Shown here piece by piece: positions 26,153 through 34,026 of a stretch of 64,000 nt of DNA. Numbering within the stretch: position 1 is the first letter of the stretch; every line of letters begins with the position of its first letter. The notes under the pieces were generated by a model. The model saw nothing but the letters and a program-made list of their open reading frames with translations. It ran no database searches and was not told where the DNA came from. The translations under genes were made by a program, and so were the position numbers. This stretch comes from CAZSBG01 sp964605145. Lineage in GTDB: Bacteria; Zhuqueibacterota; Zhuqueibacteria; Thermofontimicrobiales; Thermofontimicrobiaceae. The stretch lies in NCBI GenBank assembly GCA_964605145.1, contig CAZSBG010000016.1, positions 1-64,000 of the forward strand, read 5' to 3'.

Positions 26153-27472
26153 ATGCACAGACGTATTTTCGCCCTGTTTTTTCTCTTTATTTTTTATTTT
26201 CCATCAGTTATCTTTTCCCAACCCAACACTCCGTATCATGCCCGGCGCCAGCACTTAATCACCCAAATGAAACCCAATAGTTTTCTTATACTACACACAT
26301 CTTCCGATGGCTACCGGTTTGGATACGGATTTCAGCAAAACAGCGATCTGTTTTATCTGACAGGCATGAACGAAAGGGATATATTTCTAATCCTTTCCAC
26401 CAACGGCATTCCTTCGCCAATTGACGAAAAAAATGTACATGAAATATTGATTTACGATCCGCCCGGCATGCTCTTTTCAGAGCGGGAGAAATATTATCGA
26501 TCTCTGGAAGACAGTCTTCCCTTTGATCTCGTTTGCGGAAGAAACGAGCTGAGAAAAATTATCAAATCATTCCAGCCGATCGAATCGCTTTACACCAATA
26601 TTTTGAAGCAGAACCAAACAGAAGCGAGTTCAATTCTGGAAAAACGGCTGCTGAGGTTGACCGAAGATAATCCTAAAATGGAAATTATGTCGGTATCCCC
26701 TCTCACCCGATCCATGCGTCGCGTGAAAGATAATTTCGAAATCTCACTCATGCAGAAAGCCATCGACATTACTATTGAAGCGCAGAAAGAAGCGTTCAAA
26801 TCAATGGCGCCTGGATTGTACGAATACCAGATTGAAGCGGTGATCGAATATATTTTCAAAACGAACGGCTCGCAGCAGCTTGCTTTCGACACCATTGTCG
26901 GCGCCGGCCCCAACAGTCTCGAGCTTCATTATAGCGACGGATTGCGCAAAATTCAGGCGGGCGATATGATTGTGATGGACATCGGCTGCGAGTTCGACCA
27001 CTATTGCGCGGACATTACGCGAACCATTCCGGCAACAGGAAAATTCACACCGGAACAAAAGGAAATTTACAACATTGTGCTGGAATCCCAGGAAGCAGTC
27101 ATCGACATGCTGAAACCAGGCATCACGCTTGCCCAAATGGATTCCACAGTCAAAGCTGTGGCGGCAAAATATGGCTACGAAAAATACATCCGCCACGGCT
27201 GCACGCACTATTTGGGACTGGACGTCCACGATGTCGGCGACAATTCAAAACCGCTGGAACCGGGATGCGTGATCACGGTGGAGCCGGGATTGTATATTCC
27301 GCCGGATTCGGATTTGCCCAAAGCCTACTGGAACATCGGCATCCGGATTGAAGACGATGTACTGATTACCACCGATGGGAACCGCGTGCTTTCCGGCGCG
27401 CTGATGAAAAGCGTCGATGAAATAGAAAAATTTATGAAGCAGGATGGTATGGTTCAAATCTTGTCGGAGTAG
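26153..27472 (+). CDS. Exported Xaa-Pro aminopeptidase (M24B)
   Basis: A 439-residue peptidase with a signal peptide (about 1-23, ending VIFSQ). An aminopeptidase-P N-terminal domain (about 25-165) precedes the catalytic pita-bread domain. Metal ligands are in VMDIGCEFDHYCADITRTIP (two Asp), LGLDVHDVGD (His), TVEPG (Glu) and RIEDDV (Glu). It removes N-terminal residues before proline, probably from imported or scavenged peptides in the periplasm. GAGGAG is 6 nt before the ATG. It is distinct from the cytoplasmic M24 enzyme at 15189. It runs in its own unit on the plus strand. Confidence 0.9.
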   Translation: MHRRIFALFFLFIFYFPSVIFSQPNTPYHARRQHLITQMKPNSFLILHTSSDGYRFGYGFQQNSDLFYLTGMNERDIFLILSTNGIPSPIDEKNVHEILIYDPPGMLFSEREKYYRSLEDSLPFDLVCGRNELRKIIKSFQPIESLYTNILKQNQTEASSILEKRLLRLTEDNPKMEIMSVSPLTRSMRRVKDNFEISLMQKAIDITIEAQKEAFKSMAPGLYEYQIEAVIEYIFKTNGSQQLAFDTIVGAGPNSLELHYSDGLRKIQAGDMIVMDIGCEFDHYCADITRTIPATGKFTPEQKEIYNIVLESQEAVIDMLKPGITLAQMDSTVKAVAAKYGYEKYIRHGCTHYLGLDVHDVGDNSKPLEPGCVITVEPGLYIPPDSDLPKAYWNIGIRIEDDVLITTDGNRVLSGALMKSVDEIEKFMKQDGMVQILSE

Positions 27473-27520
27473 CTAATTGACCATTCACAATTTATTTGAA
27501 TAAAAAATCAGGTGGCCATG

Positions 27521-27886
27521 ATGACGATACCATTTCGCCCAATGGATTATCTGGTTATTTTGATTTTCGCGCTTTTTGTGGCTGGCATTTTGTTCTTTAT
27601 ACGAACGAGGCTCAGGAAAAAATTCAGCACAACTGACGCGCATTTTTCAAAAATACCGGTTTTCAGTTTCGAGATTACCGGTTCCATTTTTCTTTTCATC
27701 TCAGTCGCTCACTTCATTTATATCATTCGCCAATTAGCGACGTACCAGATCGCCTTTTTTCGCCCCATCCATGAAATGACAGCGGTCCCCATTCTGCAAA
27801 TTGATGTCGCAATTTTTATTATCGGGCTGGCGTTGATTTTGTCGGCTGGATTTTATTTACGATTCAGCAAAATGGCTTCAAGGTAA
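27521..27886 (+). CDS. Small membrane protein, unknown
   Basis: About 122 residues with three predicted transmembrane helices (YLVILIFALFVAGILFF, the SIFLFISVAHFIYII stretch, and VAIFIIGLALILSAGFYL). I do not recognise a family. Several starts are possible: GTG at 27512, ATG at 27518 and ATG at 27521. AGGTGG at 27510-27515 gives the best spacing to the ATG at 27521. It follows the aminopeptidase by about 50 bp and may be cotranscribed. Confidence 0.6.
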   Translation: MTIPFRPMDYLVILIFALFVAGILFFIRTRLRKKFSTTDAHFSKIPVFSFEITGSIFLFISVAHFIYIIRQLATYQIAFFRPIHEMTAVPILQIDVAIFIIGLALILSAGFYLRFSKMASR

Positions 27887-27909
27887 ATTTATACAATTGG
27901 AGATGTTTC

Positions 27910-28659
27910 TTGAACCCACAAATCAGAAAATTCTTGCAAGATTGTTACTCAAATTATATCCCAAGTATTTGCGAAAGCGTTAAGGACTTTCCAGAATATT
28001 ATATTTATCCAACCGGGAATCCCATAAAACCTGTCCTACCAGTTCAATTAGCATGTAATAAACTAATGGTAATCGGTGCATTTCCATCAGCACGTTTTGC
28101 AAGAATAAACCAATTATTGATTCCAATAGCTGACAACTTATCTCCTTTTGGGGAAGAAAAATATTTCGATGGTCGAGAAATCAGGTTTCAAGCATCGAGG
28201 GAAAGTCTGAACAAAAATTACTTCCCGCAATTGGGTATCGAGCAGGATAAATTATGGTTGACTGATTTAGTAAAAATTTATCTTTATCAAGAAAAGCATA
28301 TAAAAAACTGCAAAATCATAGCTCCAGAAATTGAATTTATAAATACTCACAAAATGTTTTTTGAAATTGCGAAAGCAAGCCGACCGTGGATTCTAAAAGA
28401 AATTGAACTATGTAATCCATCATTAATAATTACTCTTGGAGAAATAACTGCACGTGTAATCAGTTCAGAGCTGAATTTAGAAACAAAGCGATTACTGAGT
28501 GGCAACATTTACCAAATCACATTAGATAAAAACTATCGAATAGCTCATCTTGCGCACCCAGAAATTAGAAGATTAAACAGACTTTGGGACCAAAGAACCA
28601 GTGATGCTTTAATAAAATTGAGGAAGCCAATTAAAAATTTAATGGAAACCATAGATTAA
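27910..28659 (+). CDS. Uracil-DNA glycosylase-superfamily-like protein
   Basis: A 249-residue protein with features of the UDG fold: an N-terminal GxxP-type loop in VIGAFPSARF, LWLTDLVKIYL, a hydrophobic strand before ITLGEITARV, and a C-terminal His motif in LAHPEIRRLN. It lacks the Cys pattern of iron-sulfur UDGs. The start is TTG at 27910, with GGAG 7 nt upstream; no ATG in frame is near. The gene is visibly more AT-rich than its neighbours, and codons end mostly in A/T, which hints at lateral gain. Activity as a glycosylase is not certain, since catalytic residues vary in this superfamily. Confidence 0.55.
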   Translation: MNPQIRKFLQDCYSNYIPSICESVKDFPEYYIYPTGNPIKPVLPVQLACNKLMVIGAFPSARFARINQLLIPIADNLSPFGEEKYFDGREIRFQASRESLNKNYFPQLGIEQDKLWLTDLVKIYLYQEKHIKNCKIIAPEIEFINTHKMFFEIAKASRPWILKEIELCNPSLIITLGEITARVISSELNLETKRLLSGNIYQITLDKNYRIAHLAHPEIRRLNRLWDQRTSDALIKLRKPIKNLMETID

Positions 28660-28755
28660 AACTTAGAAATTAAATATTTTGATATAATGTTAGATAAAAG
28701 TCGAATTCAATTTTCCAGTGAACATAGCCCTGACGAACATTACCGGAGGACATTT

Positions 28756-30423
28756 ATGCACAGTGACAAAACGAAAAAGCAGGTGGAACAGCTTCATAAA
28801 AAATGGGAAGAAAAAGTCAAGCAATCCAAAACCATCGATAAAAAATATATCACCGTTTCCGGCGAAGAGGTAAACATGCTGTACACGCCCCGGGATACGG
28901 AACAGCTCGATTTTGAGAAAGATATCAATTACCCGGGTGAATTCCCCTATACGCGAGGCGTTCACGCCACCATGTATCGCGGCAAGCCCTGGACCATGCG
29001 CATGTTTTCCGGCATGGGAAACGCCAAACAGACCAACGAGCGCTACCAATACCTGCTCAAAAGCGGACAGACCGGACTTTCCGTGGCGTTCGACCTGCCC
29101 ACGCTCATGGGCTATGATTCCGATCATGGCCGCTCCATGGGCGAAGTCGGCAAATGCGGTGTGGCTGTGGATTCGCTGGCCGACATGGAATTGCTCTTCG
29201 ACGGGATTCGTCTAAATGAGATTTCCACATCCATGACCATCAATGCGCCGGCGTCCATACTTTTTGCGATGTATGTAGCGGTTGCAGAAAAACAGGGCGT
29301 AGCTTCGGAGAAGCTCACCGGCACCATTCAAAACGATATTTTGAAAGAATACATCGCCCAGAAAGAATGGATTTACCCGCCGGAGCCATCCATGCGGCTC
29401 ATCACCGATACCATGGAATTTTGCGCCAATCACGTGCCCAAGTGGAACACCATCTCTATTTCCGGCTATCACATTCGCGAAGCCGGCGCCACGGCGGCGC
29501 AGGAGCTTGCCTTCACTCTGGCCGACGGATTCGCATACGTGGAAGCCGGTATTGCGGCAGGCCTGGATGTGGATGTATTCGCACCTCGGCTCTCCCATTT
29601 CTTTAATTCCCATCTTGACTTTTTTGAAGAGGTCGCCAAATTCCGGGCAGCGCGGCGAATCTGGTCGCGGCGCATGCGGGATAAATACAAAGCGAAAAAT
29701 CCGTCCTCGTGGCTGCTGCGATTCCACACGCAAACCGCAGGATGCAGCCTCACGGCGCAGCAACCGGAAAACAATATCGTTCGAACCGCGTTCCAGGCGC
29801 TGGCAGGCGTTCTTGGCGGCACGCAAAGCCTGCACACCAATTCCATGGACGAAACCCTGGCCCTGCCATCGGATCATGCCGTAAAAATTGCCCTGCGAAC
29901 CCAGCAGCTTATCGCCCACGAAACCGGCGTCGCCAACACCATCGATCCGCTTGCCGGTTCGTATTTCGTAGAATCGCTGACCAACAAAATCGAAGCCCGG
30001 GCAGAAGCATATTTCGAGGAAATCGAACGACGCGGCGGCGTGCTGAAATGCATCGAGCAGGGATATTTCCAGCGGGAAATTGCCGCATCTGCGTATCGCT
30101 ACCAAAAGGAAGTCGAGGCCAGGGACCAGATTGTGGTCGGGGTCAATGATTATGTCGAAGCGGACGAAGAAATCAAAATCCCGATTTTGCAGATCGATCC
30201 AAAGGTGGAAACAGACCAGTGCGCCGGTTTGAAGAAGATGCGGGAAAATCGCGACAACGACAGGGTGCAGCGCTCATTGGAGAACTTGCGCAAAGTAGCC
30301 GAAGGCACGGAGAATACCGTCCCGGCCATACTTGAATGCGTGCGCTGTTACACCACCGAGGGCGAAATTGTGGACGTGCTGCGCGACGTATTCGGCGAAT
30401 ACCAGGAGCCGCCATTCTTTTAG
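28756..30423 (+). CDS. B12-dependent acyl-CoA mutase large subunit, isobutyryl-CoA mutase type
   Basis: A 555-residue TIM-barrel subunit of the methylmalonyl-CoA mutase family that lacks the B12 domain; that domain is the separate gene at 30632. GGAGG sits 6-7 nt before the ATG at 28756, so this start is preferred over an in-frame ATG at 28687. Specificity positions are Phe84 in TMRMF and Gln202 in YIAQKEW, 118 residues apart. Known methylmalonyl-CoA mutase has Tyr89/Arg207, isobutyryl-CoA mutase Phe80/Gln198 and hydroxyisobutyryl-CoA mutase Ile90/Gln208, all with the same spacing. The Phe/Gln pair and the 555+131 split match IcmA/IcmB. It would interconvert isobutyryl-CoA and butyryl-CoA. 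Automated pipelines would probably call it methylmalonyl-CoA mutase. Confidence 0.88.
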   Translation: MHSDKTKKQVEQLHKKWEEKVKQSKTIDKKYITVSGEEVNMLYTPRDTEQLDFEKDINYPGEFPYTRGVHATMYRGKPWTMRMFSGMGNAKQTNERYQYLLKSGQTGLSVAFDLPTLMGYDSDHGRSMGEVGKCGVAVDSLADMELLFDGIRLNEISTSMTINAPASILFAMYVAVAEKQGVASEKLTGTIQNDILKEYIAQKEWIYPPEPSMRLITDTMEFCANHVPKWNTISISGYHIREAGATAAQELAFTLADGFAYVEAGIAAGLDVDVFAPRLSHFFNSHLDFFEEVAKFRAARRIWSRRMRDKYKAKNPSSWLLRFHTQTAGCSLTAQQPENNIVRTAFQALAGVLGGTQSLHTNSMDETLALPSDHAVKIALRTQQLIAHETGVANTIDPLAGSYFVESLTNKIEARAEAYFEEIERRGGVLKCIEQGYFQREIAASAYRYQKEVEARDQIVVGVNDYVEADEEIKIPILQIDPKVETDQCAGLKKMRENRDNDRVQRSLENLRKVAEGTENTVPAILECVRCYTTEGEIVDVLRDVFGEYQEPPFF

Positions 30424-30556
30424 AGCTTTCAGCTTTCAACCGTCAGCGATCAGTAAAAAGCTTTTTTGCCGTTGGTTTTGTTAAGGAAATGATGATAGCT
30501 TCAAGCACAAAAAAGTGACTGCTTTGTTTTTTAGCTGAAAGCTGATAGCTGACAGC
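30424..30556. repeat. Inverted-repeat spacer (AGCTTTCAGCT type)
   Basis: AGCTTTCAGCT (30424-30434) has an exact inverted copy AGCTGAAAGCT at 30533-30543. Both arms continue with related CAACCGTCAGC/GCTGACAGC-like sequence. It separates the two mutase subunit genes. It resembles short dispersed intergenic repeats rather than a terminator. Confidence 0.45.
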
Positions 30557-30631
30557 AATGAAATTGTCATTTACAAAATTCAGAAAATATTGATACGTAT
30601 TCCTGAACTCAAATAATTTTCGAGGATCATA

Positions 30632-31027
30632 ATGAAACGAAAAATACGAATTCTGTTAGCTAAACCGGGACTGGATGGACACGACCGCGGAATTATCGTC
30701 ATCGCCTCTGCCCTGCGAGATGCCGGCATCGAGGTTATTTACACAGGGTTGCGCCAAACGCCGGAGCAAATTGTGAACGCCGCCATCCAGGAAGATGTGG
30801 ACGCCATTGGCATGAGCATTCTCTCCAGCGCGCACATGACCATCTTCCCTGCCGTGCTCGATTTGCTGAAAAAAAACAATGCTGAATCCATCCATCTTTT
30901 TGGCGGCGGAATCATTCCTGAAGACGATATTAAAAAATTAAATGAACAGGGTGTCGATAGACTTTTCACCCCGGGGGCTTCGACCGAGGATATTGTGAAG
31001 TATATTTTTGAAAGATTTGATTATTGA
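30632..31027 (+). CDS. B12-binding small subunit of acyl-CoA mutase (IcmB-like)
   Basis: A 131-residue cobalamin-binding subunit. It has the base-off motif DGHDRG (DxHxxG, lower-axial His), MSILSSAHM and the FGGGII loop. It pairs with the large subunit 208 bp upstream, as in two-gene isobutyryl-CoA mutases and archaeal mutases. GAGG precedes the ATG. No chaperone GTPase (MeaB) and no methylmalonyl-CoA epimerase is in the window. Confidence 0.92.
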   Translation: MKRKIRILLAKPGLDGHDRGIIVIASALRDAGIEVIYTGLRQTPEQIVNAAIQEDVDAIGMSILSSAHMTIFPAVLDLLKKNNAESIHLFGGGIIPEDDIKKLNEQGVDRLFTPGASTEDIVKYIFERFDY

Positions 31028-31086
31028 TGAAATTGCAACTCAAAAGCATTTTAAACTATAATTCGTCTGTCCGAAAAATCGCAATG

Positions 31087-31178
31087 TCACACCGAGCGGA
31101 AAGTCCGCCTCTGGAGGACGGAATCGAGGTGTGATTTAAATTCAACAAATTATCACCCTTCGACTCCGCTCAGGGTGA
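31087..31178. repeat. Dispersed palindromic intergenic repeat, two hairpins
   Basis: Hairpin one is TCACACC (31087-31093) with GGTGTGA (31129-31135), containing an inner GTCC...GGAC stem. Hairpin two is TCACCCT (31153-31159) with AGGGTGA (31172-31178). The stretch CCTTCGACTCCGCTCAGG recurs exactly at 39089-39106. It is non-coding and lies between the B12 subunit and a membrane protein gene. Confidence 0.6.
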
Positions 31179-31230
31179 CTAAATTTCTCTTTTCCCGACA
31201 GATTTTAATTCACTTTAAATTATCAAAGTA

Positions 31231-31848
31231 ATGAGCCTGAAAAACCTCACAATCGCCCTGGCAATCGCTTTATTCTATGAAATTCTTTTGAAGCTGAGCC
31301 GGAACTTCGCCTCGTTTATATTTGAAATTTCTCTTGTTTCAAGCATTGCGAAGCTTTTATCCGTGGTTGTAGGGCTGGTAATCATTCTGTTTTTATTCTA
31401 TTTTTATAAGGAAGAAAAAGATGGCGGCGCTATCGAACTGGTATTGAAAATCATTCTTGGCCTGTTCATTTTGCATTTCCTGTTCAGGCATCTGCTGCCG
31501 CTTCGGATTACCGACTTCAAAACACTTCGCTATATCGGCGAAATTTTGGGCTTTGTTCAGGCAATCCTGTCTTTTCTTCTGCTGATATTATACAAAAGGA
31601 CGATTCCTGCGCAGGCAAAATCGTTTACACAAGCAGCTACACTGCTCACTTTTTTATTCGGCATTGCCATTTTGAAAAGCCTTTATTCACAAATAACGTT
31701 TACACGATTTATTCTGTTCGGCGCAATTATTCAGCAGCCGATTATGTTTTACAATATTCTTTTTGTTATGTTTGTGCTGACGCATTTATCCATCATTTAT
31801 TTTTTGCACTGCTACCCTTCTCACAAATTTAAATTAAATTCTAATTAA
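31231..31848 (+). CDS. Polytopic membrane protein, unknown
   Basis: A 205-residue very hydrophobic protein with about six transmembrane helices and only short loops; a charged loop YKEEKDGG follows helix two. No motif identifies a transporter or enzyme family. The upstream Shine-Dalgarno is weak. It is followed after 12 bp by the UPF0158 gene, so the two are probably cotranscribed. Confidence 0.65.
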   Translation: MSLKNLTIALAIALFYEILLKLSRNFASFIFEISLVSSIAKLLSVVVGLVIILFLFYFYKEEKDGGAIELVLKIILGLFILHFLFRHLLPLRITDFKTLRYIGEILGFVQAILSFLLLILYKRTIPAQAKSFTQAATLLTFLFGIAILKSLYSQITFTRFILFGAIIQQPIMFYNILFVMFVLTHLSIIYFLHCYPSHKFKLNSN

Positions 31849-31860
31849 AAAGGAGAAAAT

Positions 31861-32250
31861 ATGCCTGTAGAGTTTGACGTCATCGAAGACGCCTTCATTT
31901 TCGTCAGCTCCGATCACCCATACATGAATTCGGCCCTTGTAAATTCTGAAACAGGAGAAGTGTTTTATCAATCAGAACTCAGCGGGTTAGATGAATTCCC
32001 GGAAGATTGCGAAGATGAAATTTATATTGAAATTCCCCATAAAACTGATCTCGATCTGGGCAAACAACTTGTTTTCGATTTTATGGCGGAATACATGCCG
32101 GAGCAAATGGACTACGTGTACGATATTTTCAGAAGCCGGGGCGCTTATTCCAGATTCAAATCTTTTCTGGAATCGAAAGGCATGTTAGAAAAATGGTACG
32201 AATACGAAGATTTAAAAACGAAAACCGCTCTTCGCAACTGGTGCAAATAA
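31861..32250 (+). CDS. UPF0158 family protein
   Basis: A 129-residue acidic soluble protein matching the UPF0158 pattern: two N-terminal strands, a central IPHKTDLDLGKQLVFDFM stretch, and the C-terminal SRGAYSRFKSFL...WYEYED signature. The family's function is not known to me. AAAGGAG stands 6 nt before the ATG. It follows an unknown membrane protein and precedes the carboxyltransferase gene, with no clear functional link. Confidence 0.8.
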   Translation: MPVEFDVIEDAFIFVSSDHPYMNSALVNSETGEVFYQSELSGLDEFPEDCEDEIYIEIPHKTDLDLGKQLVFDFMAEYMPEQMDYVYDIFRSRGAYSRFKSFLESKGMLEKWYEYEDLKTKTALRNWCK

Positions 32251-32347
32251 TGAAGGAATCGAACTTTCCGATTGAAACGAACGCTTGAAATTAGAATGTC
32301 TTTCAATTTAACGTTACATGAACCTAAACCGCTAAGGCATAAATAAC

Positions 32348-33898
32348 ATGACACTCGATCCCAAACTCAAAAAACTCTATAAACTCAGGGAAGAAGCTAA
32401 ACTGGGCGGCGGGGCCAAACGCATCGAAGCCCAGCACAAAAAGGGCAAACTCACGGCCCGCGAACGCGTCGAGCTACTTTTGGACGAAGGCACATTCGAA
32501 GAACTGGACATGTTCGTGCGTCACCGCTGCACCGATTTCGGGCTGGAAAATGAAAGCTATTTGGGCGACGGCGTTATCACCGGCTACGGGCAAATCAACG
32601 GGCGGCTGGCGTTTGTGTTCTCCCAGGATTTCACCGTGTTCGGCGGCTCGCTGTCCGAAAGCTATGCGCACAAGATATGCAAAATCATGGACCTGGCCCT
32701 GAAAGTCGGCGCCCCGGTCATCGGCATCAACGATTCCGGGGGCGCGCGCATCCAGGAGGGCGTGGACAGCCTCGGCGGGTACGCGGAAATTTTTCTGCGC
32801 AACACGCTGTGCTCCGGCGTCATTCCGCAAATCAGCATTGTTGCCGGGCCGTGCGCCGGGGGCGCGGTGTATTCGCCGGCCATCACCGATTTCATTTTTA
32901 TGGTGAAACACACCAGTTACATGTTCGTGACCGGGCCAAACGTGGTGAAAACTGTCACGCACGAGGATGTCAGTTTCGAAGACCTGGGCGGCGCCACAAC
33001 GCACAGTTCCAAAAGCGGGGTTTCGCATTTTGCCTGCGAGAACGAAATCGAGTCGATCAACTGCGTGCGCCAGTTGCTGAATTACATCCCGCTCAATAAT
33101 CTGGACGAACCCCCCTATCTCGAACCAACCGATCCCATGGACCGGCTGGATGAGGAGTTGAACACGATTGTGCCGGACAATACCAATAAACCGTACGATA
33201 TGAAAGACATCATCACCCGCGTTGTGGACGACGGCGAATTTTTTGAAATCCACAAGGACTGGGCCCAGAATATCATCATCGGATTTGCGCGGCTTGGCGG
33301 GTATTCGGTGGGCATTGTGGGCAACCAGCCGGCAGTGCTTGCCGGGGTGCTGGACATCGATTCATCGTGCAAAGCCGGGCGATTCGTTCGCTTCTGCGAT
33401 TGCTTCAACATTCCGCTCATCACGTTTGAAGATGTGCCGGGATTTCTGCCGGGCACGGCCCAGGAGTTTGGCGGCATCATCAAACACGGCGCCAAATTGC
33501 TCTATGCGTATTGCGAAGCCACGGTGCCGAAAATTACTGTTATCACGCGAAAGGCTTACGGCGGCGCCTACGACGTGATGAGCAGCAAGCACATTCGCGG
33601 GGACATCAATCTTGCCTGGCCTTCGGCGGAATTGGCGGTGATGGGTCCCAAGGGCGCGGTGGAGATCATTTTCAAAAAGGAAATCGCCGCGTCGGCCGAT
33701 CCTGAAAAAGCGCTGGAAGACAAGCTGAATAAATTCATCAATGAATTTGCCAATCCGTACAAGGCGGCCGAGCGCGGTTATCTGGATGATGTCATCGAAC
33801 CAAAATACACGCGGCCAAAGCTAATCCGCGCGCTTCAAATGCTGGAAACCAAGAGTGATAATAATCCAAGCAAGAAGCATGGGAATATTCCGTTGTAA
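32348..33898 (+). CDS. pccB: Acyl-CoA carboxylase carboxyltransferase (propionyl-CoA carboxylase beta)
   Basis: A 516-residue carboxyltransferase with the N-terminal crotonase-like domain (GKLTARERVELLLDEG, SGGARIQEGV, AGPCAGGAVYSP) and the C-terminal domain (EDVPGFLPGTAQE, KAYGGAYDVMSSKH). These match the PccB / methylmalonyl-CoA decarboxylase-alpha group. With the biotin carboxylase and carrier downstream it would carboxylate propionyl-CoA to methylmalonyl-CoA. Because the neighbouring mutase looks like an isobutyryl-CoA mutase, the product may be used by a methylmalonyl-CoA mutase elsewhere. The codons are more GC-rich than those of the adjacent UPF0158 gene. Confidence 0.9.
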   Translation: MTLDPKLKKLYKLREEAKLGGGAKRIEAQHKKGKLTARERVELLLDEGTFEELDMFVRHRCTDFGLENESYLGDGVITGYGQINGRLAFVFSQDFTVFGGSLSESYAHKICKIMDLALKVGAPVIGINDSGGARIQEGVDSLGGYAEIFLRNTLCSGVIPQISIVAGPCAGGAVYSPAITDFIFMVKHTSYMFVTGPNVVKTVTHEDVSFEDLGGATTHSSKSGVSHFACENEIESINCVRQLLNYIPLNNLDEPPYLEPTDPMDRLDEELNTIVPDNTNKPYDMKDIITRVVDDGEFFEIHKDWAQNIIIGFARLGGYSVGIVGNQPAVLAGVLDIDSSCKAGRFVRFCDCFNIPLITFEDVPGFLPGTAQEFGGIIKHGAKLLYAYCEATVPKITVITRKAYGGAYDVMSSKHIRGDINLAWPSAELAVMGPKGAVEIIFKKEIAASADPEKALEDKLNKFINEFANPYKAAERGYLDDVIEPKYTRPKLIRALQMLETKSDNNPSKKHGNIPL

Positions 33899-33970
33899 AC
33901 CGCTAATTACGCGAATGACGCGAATTAATAAGTTGAAAAAATTTAGCGTAATTCGCGAAATTCGTGGTTG
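33899..33970. repeat. Palindromic spacer with CGCGAATTA arms
   Basis: CGCGAATTA (33920-33928) has the inverted copy TAATTCGCG (33949-33957); AATTACGC and GCGTAATT form a second, offset pair. The whole spacer between the carboxyltransferase and biotin carboxylase genes is built of such arms. It could form a cruciform or mRNA hairpin. Confidence 0.45.
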
Positions 33971-34026
33971 GTATTTTTTTGATTAGAGACAAAATAATTG
34001 ATCCAATAAAATAGAAAATCAAAATT

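Noticed and set aside
29212..30105. Long opposite-strand frame within the mutase gene
   Set aside because: It is a shadow of the GC-rich mutase codons; similar shadows lie opposite the carboxyltransferase (32474-33253), HMG-CoA synthase (41439-42218) and epimerase (46042-46623) genes. None has a recognisable domain or ribosome site.
28756..30423. Straight methylmalonyl-CoA mutase call
   Set aside because: The specificity residues are Phe and Gln rather than Tyr and Arg, so the common label is not supported by the sequence.
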